DNA of 64,000 nucleotides from an uncultured Lachnospiraceae bacterium (GTDB lineage: Bacteria > Bacillota > Clostridia > Lachnospirales > Lachnospiraceae). The notes beneath the pieces are model-generated. The model was not told where the DNA came from. It did no database searches and saw only the letters and a program-made list of their open reading frames with translations. Made by a program: the position numbers and the translations under genes. The stretch spans positions 62,001 through 126,000 of the forward strand of contig ONHG01000006.1 of the NCBI GenBank assembly GCA_900317585.1, in the 5' to 3' direction. This document shows positions 26,837-36,811 of this stretch, in pieces. Numbering within the stretch: the stretch's first letter is position 1; each line of letters begins with the position of its first letter.

Positions 26837-27037
26837 TTATTTCATCTGCTGCTCCTGCTTCATGATCATCTGCTTGACCATCTCGCCACCGATTGAACCG
26901 GCCTGCTTAGAAGTAAGGTCACCGTTGTAGCCCTCCTTTAAAGGAACTCCAAGCTCAGAAGCAACCTCTTCCTTGAAACGGTTCATAGCCTCTTTTGCCT
27001 CCGGTACAGAAGCTTTTTTACTACTTGATGCTGCCAT
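26837..27037 (-). CDS. Alpha/beta-type small acid-soluble spore protein
   Basis: 66 residues, typical SASP size. The two conserved blocks are present: EAMNRFKEEVASELGVPL, which contains the site cut by the germination protease GPR (after the Glu of SE), and GYNGDLTSKQAGSIGGEMVK. It coats and protects spore DNA. AAAGGAGG ribosome site and a candidate sigma-G promoter upstream. It points to real or recent endospore formation. Confidence 0.93.
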   Translation of the reverse strand: MAASSSKKASVPEAKEAMNRFKEEVASELGVPLKEGYNGDLTSKQAGSIGGEMVKQMIMKQEQQMK

Positions 27038-27089
27038 AATACAATACCTCCTTTTAAAACGTTATACACAAGCTGTATGTGTATGGAAA

Positions 27090-27118
27090 TATTATGCCGT
27101 AAAATGACAAAAATATGT
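27090..27118 (-). promoter_or_regulatory. Candidate sigma-G promoter of the SASP gene
   Basis: On the minus strand, ACATA (27118-27114) lies 17 bases before CATAATA (27096-27090). Compared with the sigma-G consensus GHATR-N17/18-CATWHTA, the -10 matches fully and the -35 has one mismatch. Sigma-G control is the norm for SASP genes. Confidence 0.5.
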
Positions 27119-27304
27119 TTTGGTATTGCTGACAATTTATGGAATTATACACAAAAGCAAATTTAATGTAAAAAACACTGGAAATAGTGGATTTGTTGTG
27201 TTATAATCATCCAATGACTGGGCTTAGCAGTTTAAAAAGCATGCCCACATTACATTTGATGTACATACCATTCATATATATTTTTAAGGAGGATAACGAT
27301 TGAC

Positions 27305-28636
27305 ATGAGTGTACAGGTTGAGAATTTAGAGCATAATATGGCGAAGCTTACTATTGAGGTAGCAGCCGAGGAATTAGAGAAAGCATTGGATTCTGCATAT
27401 CAGAAGCAGAAGAAACAGATTAGTGTACCTGGATTCCGTAAAGGAAAAGTGCCAAGAGCTATGATTGAGAAAATGTATGGAGCAGGTGTGTTCTACGAGG
27501 ATGCAGCAAATATCCTTATGCAGCAGACATACGCAGGTGCGGTTGACGAGAGTGGTGTTGACATTGTTTCACGTCCTACAGTTGAGGTTACTCAGATTGA
27601 GAAGGGACAGCCTTTCATCTACACAGCAGAGGTTGCTGTAAGACCTGAGGTTACTCTTGGTAAGTACATGGGCGTTACAGTTACAAAGATTGACACATCA
27701 GTTTCTGATGAAGAGGTTGACGCTGAGCTTGAGAACCAGAGAAACAAAAATGCAAGAACAGTTACAGTTACAGATCGTCCTGTAGCAGAGGGAGATACAG
27801 CAGTTATCGACTTCGAGGGATTTGTTGACGGAGTAGCTTTCGATGGTGGAAAAGGTGAGAATCATCCATTAGAGATCGGTTCACACACATTCATCGATAC
27901 ATTCGAGGATCAGTTAGTAGGAAAGAACACAGGCGATGAGGTTGAGGTCAATGTAACATTCCCTGAGCAGTATCAGGCAGCAGACCTTGCAGGAAAGCCG
28001 GCAACATTCAAGGTTAAGATCAACGAGATCAAGGCTAAGGAGCTTCCTGAGCTTGATGATGAGTTTGCACAGGATGTAGCAGGTGTTGATACATTAGCTG
28101 AGTACAAAGAGGAAATCAAGAAGAACCTCACAGAGAAGAAAGAGACAGAAGCTAAGAAGACTAAAGAGGATGAGGCTATCCAGAAGATTATCGACAAGTC
28201 AAAGATGGATCTTCCTGAGGCAATGATTGAGACACAGTGTGAGACAATGGTTGAGGAGTTCGCTCAGAGAATCGCACAGAGCGGTCTTACAATGGAGCAG
28301 TACTTACAGTTCTCAGGCATGACAGTTGACCAGCTTAAAGATCAGGTTCGTCCGGAGGCTACAACACGTATCCAGAGCAGCCTTGTACTTGCGCAGATTG
28401 CCAAGGAGGAGAATATCGAGGTTACTGATGCAGATATCGATGCTGAGGTAGAGAAGATGGCTAAGGCATACGGCATGGAGGCTGATAAGCTTAAAGAGTA
28501 CATGGGAGATGCTGAGAAAGAGTCTATGAAGAAAGACCTCGCTATCACAAAGGCTGTAGATCTTGTCATGGACAACGTTAAAGAGCGTGCAAAGGCAAAG
28601 AGAAAGGCTGATGCAGAGGAGTCTACAGAAGAATAA
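27305..28636 (+). CDS. tig: Trigger factor
   Basis: 443 residues. The N-terminal ribosome-binding signature VPGFRKGKVPRAMIEKMYG (about residues 40-58), an FKBP-type peptidyl-prolyl isomerase domain (about 155-240, with EGDTAVIDFEGFVDG and PEQYQ), and the helical chaperone domain to residue 430. It folds nascent chains at the ribosome exit tunnel. Usual length. It leads the cluster tig-clpP-clpX-lon-engB, a conserved Firmicute order, with a terminator-like hairpin before clpP. Confidence 0.97.
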   Translation: MSVQVENLEHNMAKLTIEVAAEELEKALDSAYQKQKKQISVPGFRKGKVPRAMIEKMYGAGVFYEDAANILMQQTYAGAVDESGVDIVSRPTVEVTQIEKGQPFIYTAEVAVRPEVTLGKYMGVTVTKIDTSVSDEEVDAELENQRNKNARTVTVTDRPVAEGDTAVIDFEGFVDGVAFDGGKGENHPLEIGSHTFIDTFEDQLVGKNTGDEVEVNVTFPEQYQAADLAGKPATFKVKINEIKAKELPELDDEFAQDVAGVDTLAEYKEEIKKNLTEKKETEAKKTKEDEAIQKIIDKSKMDLPEAMIETQCETMVEEFAQRIAQSGLTMEQYLQFSGMTVDQLKDQVRPEATTRIQSSLVLAQIAKEENIEVTDADIDAEVEKMAKAYGMEADKLKEYMGDAEKESMKKDLAITKAVDLVMDNVKERAKAKRKADAEESTEE

Positions 28637-28659
28637 GATTTTTGAATCAAAATTTGATG

Positions 28660-28696
28660 GACTGGCTCAGAAGCCTATTTTCTGAGCCGGTCTTTT
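28660..28696 (+). terminator. Terminator or attenuator between tig and clpP
   Basis: GACTGGCTCAGAA (28660-28672) pairs with TTCTGAGCCGGTC (28680-28692), followed by TTTT. It is close to the clpP ribosome site, so partial readthrough is likely. Confidence 0.7.
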
Positions 28697-28722
28697 GAAC
28701 TTTTATAAAGGAGGCATTTTAT

Positions 28723-29304
28723 ATGAGTTTAGTACCATATGTCATTGAACAGACCAGCAGAGGAGAGCGCAACTACGACATTTACTCCAGATTATTAAAA
28801 GACCGTATCATTTTCCTTGGTGAGGAAGTAAACGAGACAACAGCCAGCCTTGTTGTTGCCCAGCTTTTATTCCTTGAGTCTGAGGATCCAAATAAGGACA
28901 TCCACCTTTACATCAATTCACCGGGTGGAATGGTTACAGCAGGACTTGCTATTTACGATACTATGCAGTACATCAAGTGTGATGTATCAACAATCTGTAT
29001 AGGTCTTGCAGCCAGCATGGGCGCTTTCCTGCTTGCAGGTGGTGCAAAGGGCAAGAGATATGCTCTTCCAAATGCAGAGATTATGATTCACCAGCCATCG
29101 GGCGGTGCAAAGGGTCAGGCTACAGAGATTCAGATTGCAGCAGAGAATATCTTAAAGACAAAGAAAAGATTAAACGAAATTTTAGCAGCCAATACAGGCA
29201 AGCCATATGAGACAATCGCAGCAGATACAGAGCGTGACAACTATATGTCAGCACAGGAAGCAGCAGAGTATGGTCTCATAGACAGTGTAATAACAAACAG
29301 ATAA
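28723..29304 (+). CDS. clpP: ATP-dependent Clp protease proteolytic subunit
   Basis: 193 residues. Catalytic triad Ser98 ([12 protein letters not shown]), His123 ([11 protein letters not shown]) and Asp172 (TERDNYM). It forms the 14-mer chamber that degrades proteins unfolded by ClpX, whose gene follows. AAAGGAGG ribosome site. Confidence 0.97.
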   Translation: MSLVPYVIEQTSRGERNYDIYSRLLKDRIIFLGEEVNETTASLVVAQLLFLESEDPNKDIHLYINSPGGMVTAGLAIYDTMQYIKCDVSTICIGLAASMGAFLLAGGAKGKRYALPNAEIMIHQPSGGAKGQATEIQIAAENILKTKKRLNEILAANTGKPYETIAADTERDNYMSAQEAAEYGLIDSVITNR

Positions 29305-29372
29305 TCAGAAGTTAGATGAATTTAAGAGGGTACCCCGTATGGGATGCCCTCATGCAATAAAAGGAGTTAATA

Positions 29373-30644
29373 ATGGCAGGAAAAAACGACGGAAAGATTC
29401 GCTGCTCATTTTGCGGTAAGACACAGGACCAGGTAAATCGTTTGATTTCCGGACCTAATGGAGCTTTTATCTGCGATGAGTGTATAGATATATGTGCCGA
29501 GATTCTTGAGGAGGAAGGCGTAGAAGGCCATGAGAGCAATGGCAGCGCTAAGGATGATATAAATCTCGTTACTCCGGAGGAGCTTAAGGCATTTCTGGAT
29601 GATTATGTAATAGGACAGGACCAGGCCAAGAAGGTGCTTTCGGTTGCTGTTTACAATCACTACAAGAGAGTACTGGCTGGAGATACATCGGATGTTGAGC
29701 TGCAGAAGAGTAATATTCTCATGCTTGGACCTACAGGCTCAGGAAAGACACTTCTTGCGCAGACACTTGCCAGAGTGATAAATGTTCCGTTTGCCATCGC
29801 AGACGCTACAACACTCACAGAGGCAGGATATGTAGGTGAGGATGTGGAGAATATCCTCTTAAAGCTTATTCAGGCGGCAGATTATGATATCGGGCGTGCA
29901 GAGCATGGTATCATTTATATAGATGAGATAGACAAAATCACAAAGAAATCAGAGAATGTCTCAATCACCAGAGATGTGTCAGGTGAGGGTGTGCAGCAGG
30001 CTCTTTTAAAGATTCTTGAGGGTACAGTGGCATCTGTACCGCCACAGGGCGGCAGAAAGCATCCACAGCAGGAGCTTATCTCTATTGACACTACGAATAT
30101 ACTTTTTATCTGCGGTGGAGCATTTGACGGTCTGGAGAAAATCATCGACAGCCGTATGGATACATCATCTATAGGCTTCAATTCAGATGTAAAGTCAAAG
30201 ACAGAGCTCAATGTGGGAGAGGCATTTAAGCATGCACTGCCACAGGATTTTGTGAAGTTTGGACTGATTCCGGAGTTTATAGGACGTGTACCTATCACAG
30301 TTTCACTTGAGGCACTCGACAGGGATGCACTTATCCGTATACTTAAGGAGCCTAAGAACTCACTTATCAAGCAGTACACAAAGCTCTTGGAGCTTGACGG
30401 AGTCGGCCTTGAGTTCACGGATGATGCAGTCAATGCCATCGCTGACAAGGCACTTGAGAGAAAGACAGGAGCCAGAGGTCTTCGTGCCATCATGGAGGCC
30501 GTTATGCTTGACCTTATGTATCGTATACCGTCAGACAAGAGCATCAGCAGGTGCGTGATCGACAAGGATACGGTGGAGAATAACTTAAAGCTCGATGGTG
30601 AGTGTGTGCCGGAGGCATATATCGAGGAAAAGGCAGCATCGTAA
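29373..30644 (+). CDS. clpX: ATP-dependent Clp protease ATP-binding subunit ClpX
   Basis: 423 residues. Zinc-binding N-terminal domain CSFCGKTQ with the second pair CDECI, Walker [14 protein letters not shown], Walker [11 protein letters not shown], and sensor motifs. It also carries the ClpP-docking IGF-type loop region (IGFNSDVKS). AAA+ unfoldase that feeds ClpP. Located 68 bases after clpP. Confidence 0.97.
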   Translation: MAGKNDGKIRCSFCGKTQDQVNRLISGPNGAFICDECIDICAEILEEEGVEGHESNGSAKDDINLVTPEELKAFLDDYVIGQDQAKKVLSVAVYNHYKRVLAGDTSDVELQKSNILMLGPTGSGKTLLAQTLARVINVPFAIADATTLTEAGYVGEDVENILLKLIQAADYDIGRAEHGIIYIDEIDKITKKSENVSITRDVSGEGVQQALLKILEGTVASVPPQGGRKHPQQELISIDTTNILFICGGAFDGLEKIIDSRMDTSSIGFNSDVKSKTELNVGEAFKHALPQDFVKFGLIPEFIGRVPITVSLEALDRDALIRILKEPKNSLIKQYTKLLELDGVGLEFTDDAVNAIADKALERKTGARGLRAIMEAVMLDLMYRIPSDKSISRCVIDKDTVENNLKLDGECVPEAYIEEKAAS

Positions 30645-30690
30645 ATACATGGTGGTATTTTACCAAAGATACAGCATCAGATAATATAAA

Positions 30691-30722
30691 TTGCACAGCG
30701 GCTTGTTTTGCCCGCTGTGCAA
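30691..30722 (+). other. Hairpin between clpX and lon
   Basis: Perfect stem TTGCACAGCGG (30691-30701) / CCGCTGTGCAA (30712-30722) without a T-run, just before the lon ribosome site. It may act as mRNA stabiliser or processing site. Confidence 0.5.
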
Positions 30723-30740
30723 TAAATACAGGAGATACAA

Positions 30741-33053
30741 GTGGAAGAACAGATTATTAATATGCCTGCAGTAGCGCTGAGAGGGCTTACTATCCTGCCG
30801 GGAATGATTGCTCATTTCGACGTCAGCAGAGAGCGCTCACTTCGTGCTATCGAGGAGGCTATGGAGCAGGATCAAAGGATTTATCTTGTCACACAAAAGA
30901 ATTTGGACAGGGAGGACCCGACTCAGGAAGACCTCTATCAGATGGGAATAGTGGCCGACATTAAGCAGGTTGTCAGACTTCAGAATGATGTTGTGAGAAT
31001 ACTTGTAGATGGAATAAGCCGGGCAAAGCTGCTTGGCTTTACCGGTTGTGAGAAGTACCTTGAGGCAGAAATCTGTTATTTTGACAGTAATAAAGACAGC
31101 CTGCCGGAGGATCTCAGGGAGGCTATGCTTCTCGGAGTCAGAGAGGCTTTTCACAGATATGCGGCAGTCATCGGCAAAATCAGCAAGGAGCTTATCAGAC
31201 AGATAGATCAGAATGAGGATCTTGAAAAGCTCATAGACTATGTCACCAACAATCTGCCGGTGTCATATGAGCAGAAGCAGCAGGTGCTTGAGGCAGAGGA
31301 TATCAATGACAGATATCAGGTTATAGTCTCATTACTTCTCTCCCAGGTGGAGGTTATTTCCATAAAGAATGAGCTTCAGAAAAAAGTAAAGGTTCGTGTG
31401 GATAAGCATCAGAAGGAGTATGTGCTTCGTGAACAGCTCGGCGTGATACGCGAGGAGCTGGGCGAGAATGCTGACTCGGAGGCTGATGAATATGAGAAAA
31501 AGCTATCTGAGTTAGATGCGCCTGACTACGTAAAGGAAAAGACGAAAAAAGAGATAAAGCGCTTTAGAAATATGAGCAGCAGCTCATCAGAGAGCACGGT
31601 TGAGAGAGGCTATATAGAGACTGTACTTGAGCTTCCATGGAACAAAATGTCTGTGGACAACAAGGATCTTGACCATGCAGCAAAGGTACTTGATGATGAT
31701 CACTACGGATTAAAGGACGTCAAGGAGAGGATACTTGAGTTTCTGGCAGTCAGAAACCTGACTAGCAAGGGAGAGAGTCCTATAATTTGCCTTGTAGGTC
31801 CTCCGGGAACCGGAAAGACAAGCATAGCACGCTCAATTGCGGCTGCACTGGAGAAAAAATACGTGCGTATTTCTCTTGGCGGTGTGCGCGATGAGGCAGA
31901 AATTCGTGGACACAGAAAGACATATATCGGTGCCATGCCGGGCCGTATAGTAAATGGCTTAAGACAGGCAGGCGTTTCAAATCCTCTCATGCTGTTGGAT
32001 GAGATAGATAAGGTGTCAAGTGACTACAAGGGTGACACATCAGCCGCTCTTCTTGAGGTGCTTGACAGTGAGCAGAACTGCAAATTCAGGGATCATTACA
32101 TTGAGATGCCTGTAGATTTGTCGGAGGTGCTTTTTATTGCAACTGCAAATGAGGTTTCAGGAATTCCAAAGCCGCTTCTTGACAGGATGGAGCTTATCGA
32201 GGTGTCAAGCTACACTGAAAATGAGAAGTTTCACATCGCGAAGGAGCACCTGGTTGAGAAGCAAAAGAGCAAAAACGGAATTAAAAAGGAACAGCTTACG
32301 ATAACAGACGGTGCTTTAAAGGACATCATCAGGCTGTACACCAGAGAGGCCGGAGTCAGAAGCCTTGAGAGGACTATCGGCAAGCTGTGCCGCAAGGCTG
32401 CAAGAGAAATCTTTAAGGACAGCGAAGCGGCTATAAAGGTTACAAAGACCAATCTAAAGACATATCTGGGCAATCCGAAGTACAGCCCGGAGAAGAAAAA
32501 TGATCACGCTGAGGTGGGAATCGTAAGAGGACTCGCATGGACCAGCGTGGGCGGTGTCACACTCGAGGTCGAGGTGAATGTGTTGCCGGGCAAGGGTGAG
32601 CTTGTTCTCACAGGTAAGCTTGGTGATGTGATGAAGGAGTCGGCACAGGCGGCACTTAGCTATGTGCGCTCAATAAGCGAAGGATATGGCATTGATGCAG
32701 AGTTTTATACGAAGCATGACATCCATATACATATTCCCGAGGGAGCAGTGCCGAAGGACGGTCCATCCGCAGGCATTACTATGGCAACAGCCATGCTCTC
32801 GGCTATTACAGACAGAGCTGTCAGGGCAGATGTAGCCATGACAGGCGAGATAACACTGCGCGGCAGGGTACTTCCGATAGGAGGACTCAAGGAAAAGCTG
32901 CTTGCAGCCAAAGTAATCGGAATAAAAACAGTGTGTATTCCAAAGGATAATGAAAAGGACCTGGAGGAGATTTCAAAGGAAATAACAGACGGCATGGAAA
33001 TCGTGCCGGTGGAGAAATTTTCACAGGTAGAGAAGATTGCATTTGTAAAATAA
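30741..33053 (+). CDS. lon: ATP-dependent protease Lon (LonA)
   Basis: 770 residues from GTG 30741 (CAGGAG ribosome site). N-terminal substrate-recognition domain with MPAVALRGLTILPGM, long coiled helix, Walker A VGPPGTGKTSIARS, Walker B NPLMLLDEIDK, and serine-lysine dyad protease domain with Ser676 in PKDGPSAGITMATA. Cytoplasmic hexameric quality-control protease. Followed by engB after 16 bases. Confidence 0.97.
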   Translation: MEEQIINMPAVALRGLTILPGMIAHFDVSRERSLRAIEEAMEQDQRIYLVTQKNLDREDPTQEDLYQMGIVADIKQVVRLQNDVVRILVDGISRAKLLGFTGCEKYLEAEICYFDSNKDSLPEDLREAMLLGVREAFHRYAAVIGKISKELIRQIDQNEDLEKLIDYVTNNLPVSYEQKQQVLEAEDINDRYQVIVSLLLSQVEVISIKNELQKKVKVRVDKHQKEYVLREQLGVIREELGENADSEADEYEKKLSELDAPDYVKEKTKKEIKRFRNMSSSSSESTVERGYIETVLELPWNKMSVDNKDLDHAAKVLDDDHYGLKDVKERILEFLAVRNLTSKGESPIICLVGPPGTGKTSIARSIAAALEKKYVRISLGGVRDEAEIRGHRKTYIGAMPGRIVNGLRQAGVSNPLMLLDEIDKVSSDYKGDTSAALLEVLDSEQNCKFRDHYIEMPVDLSEVLFIATANEVSGIPKPLLDRMELIEVSSYTENEKFHIAKEHLVEKQKSKNGIKKEQLTITDGALKDIIRLYTREAGVRSLERTIGKLCRKAAREIFKDSEAAIKVTKTNLKTYLGNPKYSPEKKNDHAEVGIVRGLAWTSVGGVTLEVEVNVLPGKGELVLTGKLGDVMKESAQAALSYVRSISEGYGIDAEFYTKHDIHIHIPEGAVPKDGPSAGITMATAMLSAITDRAVRADVAMTGEITLRGRVLPIGGLKEKLLAAKVIGIKTVCIPKDNEKDLEEISKEITDGMEIVPVEKFSQVEKIAFVK

Positions 33054-33069
33054 GAATGAGGAAGAGATT

Positions 33070-33852
33070 ATGGTAATTAAAAGTGTTAATTTAGAGACAG
33101 TTTGCGGAATTACAAGCACAATCCCTGACAATGAGTATAATGAGGTGGCATTTGCCGGCAAATCCAATGTAGGCAAATCGTCGCTGATCAATGCGCTCAT
33201 GAACAGAAAGTCACTTGCCAGAATCTCTTCACAGCCCGGCAAGACGCAGACCATCAATTTTTACAACGTCAATGATGCCATGTATCTGGTCGATCTGCCG
33301 GGCTATGGCTATGCCAACGCCAATATCGAGATAAAAGCCAAATGGGGACAGATGATAGAAAACTATCTGCACACCTCAAAAAAGCTTCAGGCAGTGTTTC
33401 TTTTAATAGATATAAGGCATGAGCCATCGGACAATGATATCATGATGTATGACTGGATGGTAAACCAGGGTTTTGCACCGATCATCATTGCAACCAAATC
33501 TGATAAATTGAAAAAAAGCCAGATTGCCGCACACATAAAGACCATCAAGGATGTGCTTCATGTGAAGCCGGGCACGGTAGTCATACCGTTTTCGTCCATG
33601 TCAAAGGATGGCAGGGATGAAATCTGGAAGCTCATAGATTCACTCGTATTTGACGAGGAGACCCTTCTTGCCATGAAGCAGGAGGAGGCAGCAAAGCGCG
33701 AGGCAAAATCGGCGGCAAAAAAAGCCGTTTCATCGGAGCCACACAAAAAGGAGCGCTGGAAGAAGACCGGAAAGCCGGTTGCGAAAAAGACGAAAGAGCG
33801 CAGAGATAAGGCCAAGAGCAAAAAAAGCGCTAATAATCATAAAAAGAAATAA
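33070..33852 (+). CDS. engB: Ribosome biogenesis GTPase YsxC/EngB with long basic tail
   Basis: 260 residues, about 60 more than usual. G1 GKSNVGKSSLINAL, G3 DLPGYGYA, G4 TKSD and G5 (SSMSKDG) are present in the first 195 residues. It is essential for late 50S assembly. The last 60 residues are almost all Lys, Arg, Ala and Ser (EAAKREAKSAAKKA, then KKERWKK) and may bind rRNA; this is an extension of the normal family length. It ends the protease cluster. Confidence 0.92.
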   Translation: MVIKSVNLETVCGITSTIPDNEYNEVAFAGKSNVGKSSLINALMNRKSLARISSQPGKTQTINFYNVNDAMYLVDLPGYGYANANIEIKAKWGQMIENYLHTSKKLQAVFLLIDIRHEPSDNDIMMYDWMVNQGFAPIIIATKSDKLKKSQIAAHIKTIKDVLHVKPGTVVIPFSSMSKDGRDEIWKLIDSLVFDEETLLAMKQEEAAKREAKSAAKKAVSSEPHKKERWKKTGKPVAKKTKERRDKAKSKKSANNHKKK

Positions 33853-33883
33853 AGCTATAGAAAGAAAGGCGAATATTTAATAT

Positions 33884-35063
33884 ATGAAGAATAAATGCAA
33901 ATTTGTAGGCATTATGTTTTTGTGTATATTGATAGTGTGTACGCTTGCCGTAATGGCATATGAACACACAGCAGGTAAAACAGGAGCTGCCGGTGAAATG
34001 TCAGATGCTTCGGACAGTGCAAAAAATACTGACGAAGCTGATGATATGCTTACTGTCGTGACATCCTTCTATCCTATGTACATTGCCACTTTAAACATAG
34101 TGGATGGTGTGAAAGGAGTGAGACTCGAAAATCTAAGCGAGCCACAGACCGGCTGTCTGCACGATTTCCAGCTCACACCGGAGGATATGAAGCTTTTATC
34201 CACAGCCGATGTTTTTGTAATAAACGGAGGCGGTATAGAGTCGTTTATGTCTGATGTGGCAAAGGCGTATCCGAAGCTTGATGTGGTTGAGGCTTGTGAG
34301 GATGTGGCACTTCTTTCTGAGGATGATGCAGACAGTGACCACGACCATGATCACGATGCAGATGCAGAATCGGACAGTGACCACGACCATGATCACGATG
34401 CAGATGCAGAATCGGACAGTGACCACGACTGCAGATGCAGAATCGGACAGTGACCACGACCATGATCACGATGCAGATGCAGAATCGGACAGTGACCATG
34501 ACCACGAAGCAGACGCAGAATCAGATAGCGCGCACGATCATGACCACGGTGATGAGAATGCCCATGCATGGATGAGTGTGCCGCGTTACCGCACCATGGT
34601 CAAAACCATCGCCTCTCATCTGGCACAAAAGGATGAGGCACACGCTGAAGAATATTATGCGAATGCCGAAAAATATGACGCCAAACTTGCAAAGCTCGAA
34701 AAAGAGCAGGACAGCTTAAAAAGCTTAACAGATGGGCAGAATATCGTCATATTCCATGAGGCCTATGCGTATGTGGCTGATGATTTTTCCATGAATGCAT
34801 GCTACCTGTTAGACCTTGACGAGGAGCGCTCAGTCAGCGCAGGTGAGATAAAGCAGGTAATTAGTGCAATAAAGGATGACGGAGTGTCGGTAATACTCGC
34901 TGAGGAGCTCTACGGAAAGAGCATGGGAGATACCGTATCGTGTGAGACAGATGTGCATGTGGTTTATATCGATCCTCTCAACAGGGGAGAGTACGACAAG
35001 GACAGCTATCTTGATGGTATGGAGCAAAATATAGAGCTTATCAAAGATGCATTCACTAAATAA
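33884..35063 (+). pseudogene. znuA: Zinc/manganese ABC transporter substrate-binding protein, frameshifted in a tandem repeat
   Basis: Frame 1 (33884-34453) encodes a signal/membrane N-terminus, then VVTSFYPMYIATLNIVDG, GCLHDFQLTPEDM and VFVINGGGIESF of the ZnuA/TroA fold, and enters an Asp/His/Ser repeat before a premature stop at 34453. Frame 2 resumes in the same repeat (about 34430) and gives NAHAWMSVPRYRTMVKTIA, IVIFHEAYAYVADDFSMN, LAEELYGKSMGD and a normal C-terminus at 35063. Both halves are well conserved, so a single 11-base loss in one repeat unit splits the gene. The Asp/His loop is the metal-gathering region of ZnuA proteins. znuC and znuB downstream are intact. A sequencing error or a true slip are both possible. 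Confidence 0.75.
34331..34523 (+). repeat. Tandem 42-bp repeats encoding DSDHDHDHDADAES, with one 31-bp copy
   Basis: Units: 34331-34372 (42), 34373-34414 (42), 34415-34445 (31, lacking CATGATCACGA), 34446-34487 (42), and a diverged 36-base unit 34488-34523. Full units equal 14 codons; the short unit drops 11 bases and shifts the frame. The near-identity of units makes slippage or recombination likely. Confidence 0.9.
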
Positions 35064-35089
35064 AATTGGAGGTGACTATTCGAGAATAT

Positions 35090-35857
35090 ATGCGGAAAAT
35101 TATACAGCCATGTGGCTTTCATTGCATAAAAATAAATAACCTTGGAGTGAGCTTTGGAGAGCAGACGGTGCTTGAGGATGTAAATATGCACATACACTGT
35201 GGCTCCTTCAATGTCATAATAGGCCAGAACGGTGCCGGAAAATCCACACTCATAAAGGCGATACTGGGCGAGATACCTCACACCGGTACGATTGAGTTCA
35301 AGGATACGAAGGACGGACATATGGCAAAGCTCAAAATCGGCTATGTGCCGCAGTCTGTCAATATTGAGAAAAATACACCGGTCAGTGTGTATGACCTCAT
35401 AGCAAGCTACCGGTACAATTATCCGGTTTTTCTGCCGAAGAGCAAAAAGATAGAGGCAAAAATAAAGGAGACACTTGAGGTATTTGAGGCTGAGGAGCTT
35501 ATCGACAAGCAGGTGTGCAACCTCTCGGGAGGACAGTTGCAGAGAGTGCTTCTTTCCATGGCAATCATGGATGAGCCGAATCTGCTCCTTTTGGATGAGC
35601 CGGTGTCGGGAATAGACCAAAACGGTATGGAGCTTTTCTACAAGACCATGGATTATTTAAAGACACACTATGACCTTGCAATCATACTGATATCGCACGA
35701 TTTGGACTATGTGGCAAAGTACGCAGACCATGTTGTACTGCTTGATAAGACAGTAGCAAAGCAGGGAACTGTGAAGGAAGTGTTTGAGAGCAAGGAATTT
35801 GAGAGAATTTTCTACACAGGAGAGGAATCCTGGGTGAGAGAGGAGGAGCACAAATGA
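35090..35857 (+). CDS. znuC: Zinc/manganese ABC transporter ATPase (ZnuC type)
   Basis: 255 residues from ATG 35090. The start is uncertain: a strong GGAGGTGA (35068-35075) lies 14 bases upstream of this ATG, and a nearer in-frame ATT (35078) or a TTG (35066) are alternatives. Walker A GQNGAGKSTLIKA, Q-loop YVPQSV, signature [16 protein letters not shown], Walker B LLLLDEPVSGID and H-loop ILISHDLD. Its last 4 bases overlap znuB (ATGA). Cytoplasmic motor of a metal importer. Confidence 0.9.
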   Translation: MRKIIQPCGFHCIKINNLGVSFGEQTVLEDVNMHIHCGSFNVIIGQNGAGKSTLIKAILGEIPHTGTIEFKDTKDGHMAKLKIGYVPQSVNIEKNTPVSVYDLIASYRYNYPVFLPKSKKIEAKIKETLEVFEAEELIDKQVCNLSGGQLQRVLLSMAIMDEPNLLLLDEPVSGIDQNGMELFYKTMDYLKTHYDLAIILISHDLDYVAKYADHVVLLDKTVAKQGTVKEVFESKEFERIFYTGEESWVREEEHK

Positions 35858-36666
35858 ATATAACCTCCTGGCTTCAATATGATTTCATGAGAAATGCCCT
35901 TATCGCTGTACTCATCATCACACCGCTATTTGGCATAATGGGAACCATGATTGTAAACAAAAAAATGGCATACTTTTCAGACGCGCTCGGACATTCGGCA
36001 CTTACCGGAATCGCTGTCGGTGTGGTATGCGGCATGGCTGATACCTCACTTGCCATGGTGATATTTGCGATAGTGTTTGCGCTTCTTTTAAACAAGATCG
36101 GCAGTCTGAACACAGCGTCAACAGATACCATTATATCTGTATTTTCATCGTGCTCTGTGGCTATAGGTCTTGCGATACTGTCAAAGGGCGGCAATTTCAG
36201 CAAATACTCAAGCATATTGGTGGGCGATGTGCTAAGCATCACAAAGACTGAGATAGTGTATCTCATCGTGATTTTTGTGGTCACGATAGTGTTCTGGGTG
36301 TTTTGCTTCAATAAGCTCAACGCCATCTGCATACACAGAAGCGTGGCAAAAAGCAAGGGCATACATGTGCGTCTTTTGGACAATATGTTTGCAGTGCTTG
36401 TCGCACTCATAGTTATGCTATCCATCAAGTGGATAGGCATACTTATCATAAATGCGCTGCTTATACTGCCGGCGGCTTCATCAAGGAATATTTCAGAAAA
36501 TATGCGTGAGTATCATTTCTTTTCAGTGATATTTTCAGTATTTTCCGGTATAGTCGGCCTCGCAGTGTCATACTACACCAATGTGGCAACAGGTCCGATG
36601 ATAGTGATTATTGCATCGGTAATATATTTTTCGACATTTATATTTGGCAGAAAATTGAAAAAATAA
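35854..36666 (+). CDS. znuB: Zinc/manganese ABC transporter permease (ZnuB type)
   Basis: 270 residues, eight to nine membrane helices. The family hallmarks are the segment FSDALGHSALTGIAVGV and the ABC-3 permease pattern KLNAICIHRSVAKSKGI. Overlap ATGA with znuC implies translational coupling. It works with ZnuC and the (frameshifted) binding protein. Confidence 0.92.
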   Translation: MNITSWLQYDFMRNALIAVLIITPLFGIMGTMIVNKKMAYFSDALGHSALTGIAVGVVCGMADTSLAMVIFAIVFALLLNKIGSLNTASTDTIISVFSSCSVAIGLAILSKGGNFSKYSSILVGDVLSITKTEIVYLIVIFVVTIVFWVFCFNKLNAICIHRSVAKSKGIHVRLLDNMFAVLVALIVMLSIKWIGILIINALLILPAASSRNISENMREYHFFSVIFSVFSGIVGLAVSYYTNVATGPMIVIIASVIYFSTFIFGRKLKK

Positions 36667-36741
36667 CGGCTAAAGCTATAAGCAACAGACGCAAAACAGC
36701 CGATACACAGTATAAGAGATAAACTGTTTAGCTATATCAGA

Positions 36742-36784
36742 CGCTATACAGGGTGATAATAGTATAGCGGGAAAGGATTCCCGC
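36742..36784 (+). promoter_or_regulatory. Overlapping alternative hairpins upstream of the helical protein gene
   Basis: CGCTATAC (36742-36749) / GTATAGCG (36762-36769) and GCGGGAA (36767-36773) / TTCCCGC (36778-36784) share bases 36767-36769, so only one can form. No T-run follows. It may be an attenuator or an unrelated stem; no assigned function. Confidence 0.35.
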
Positions 36785-36811
36785 ACGCACATTACCAGGG
36801 AGGGATGAGAA

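Noticed and set aside
30691..30722. Strong terminator between clpX and lon
   Set aside because: The stem is good but there is no T-run, so it is listed only as a hairpin.
34196..34505. Minus-strand ORFs and a possible CRISPR-like repeat at the Asp/His region
   Set aside because: The repeats are contiguous without unique spacers and code for the metal-binding loop of the plus-strand gene; the minus-strand frames only mirror this.
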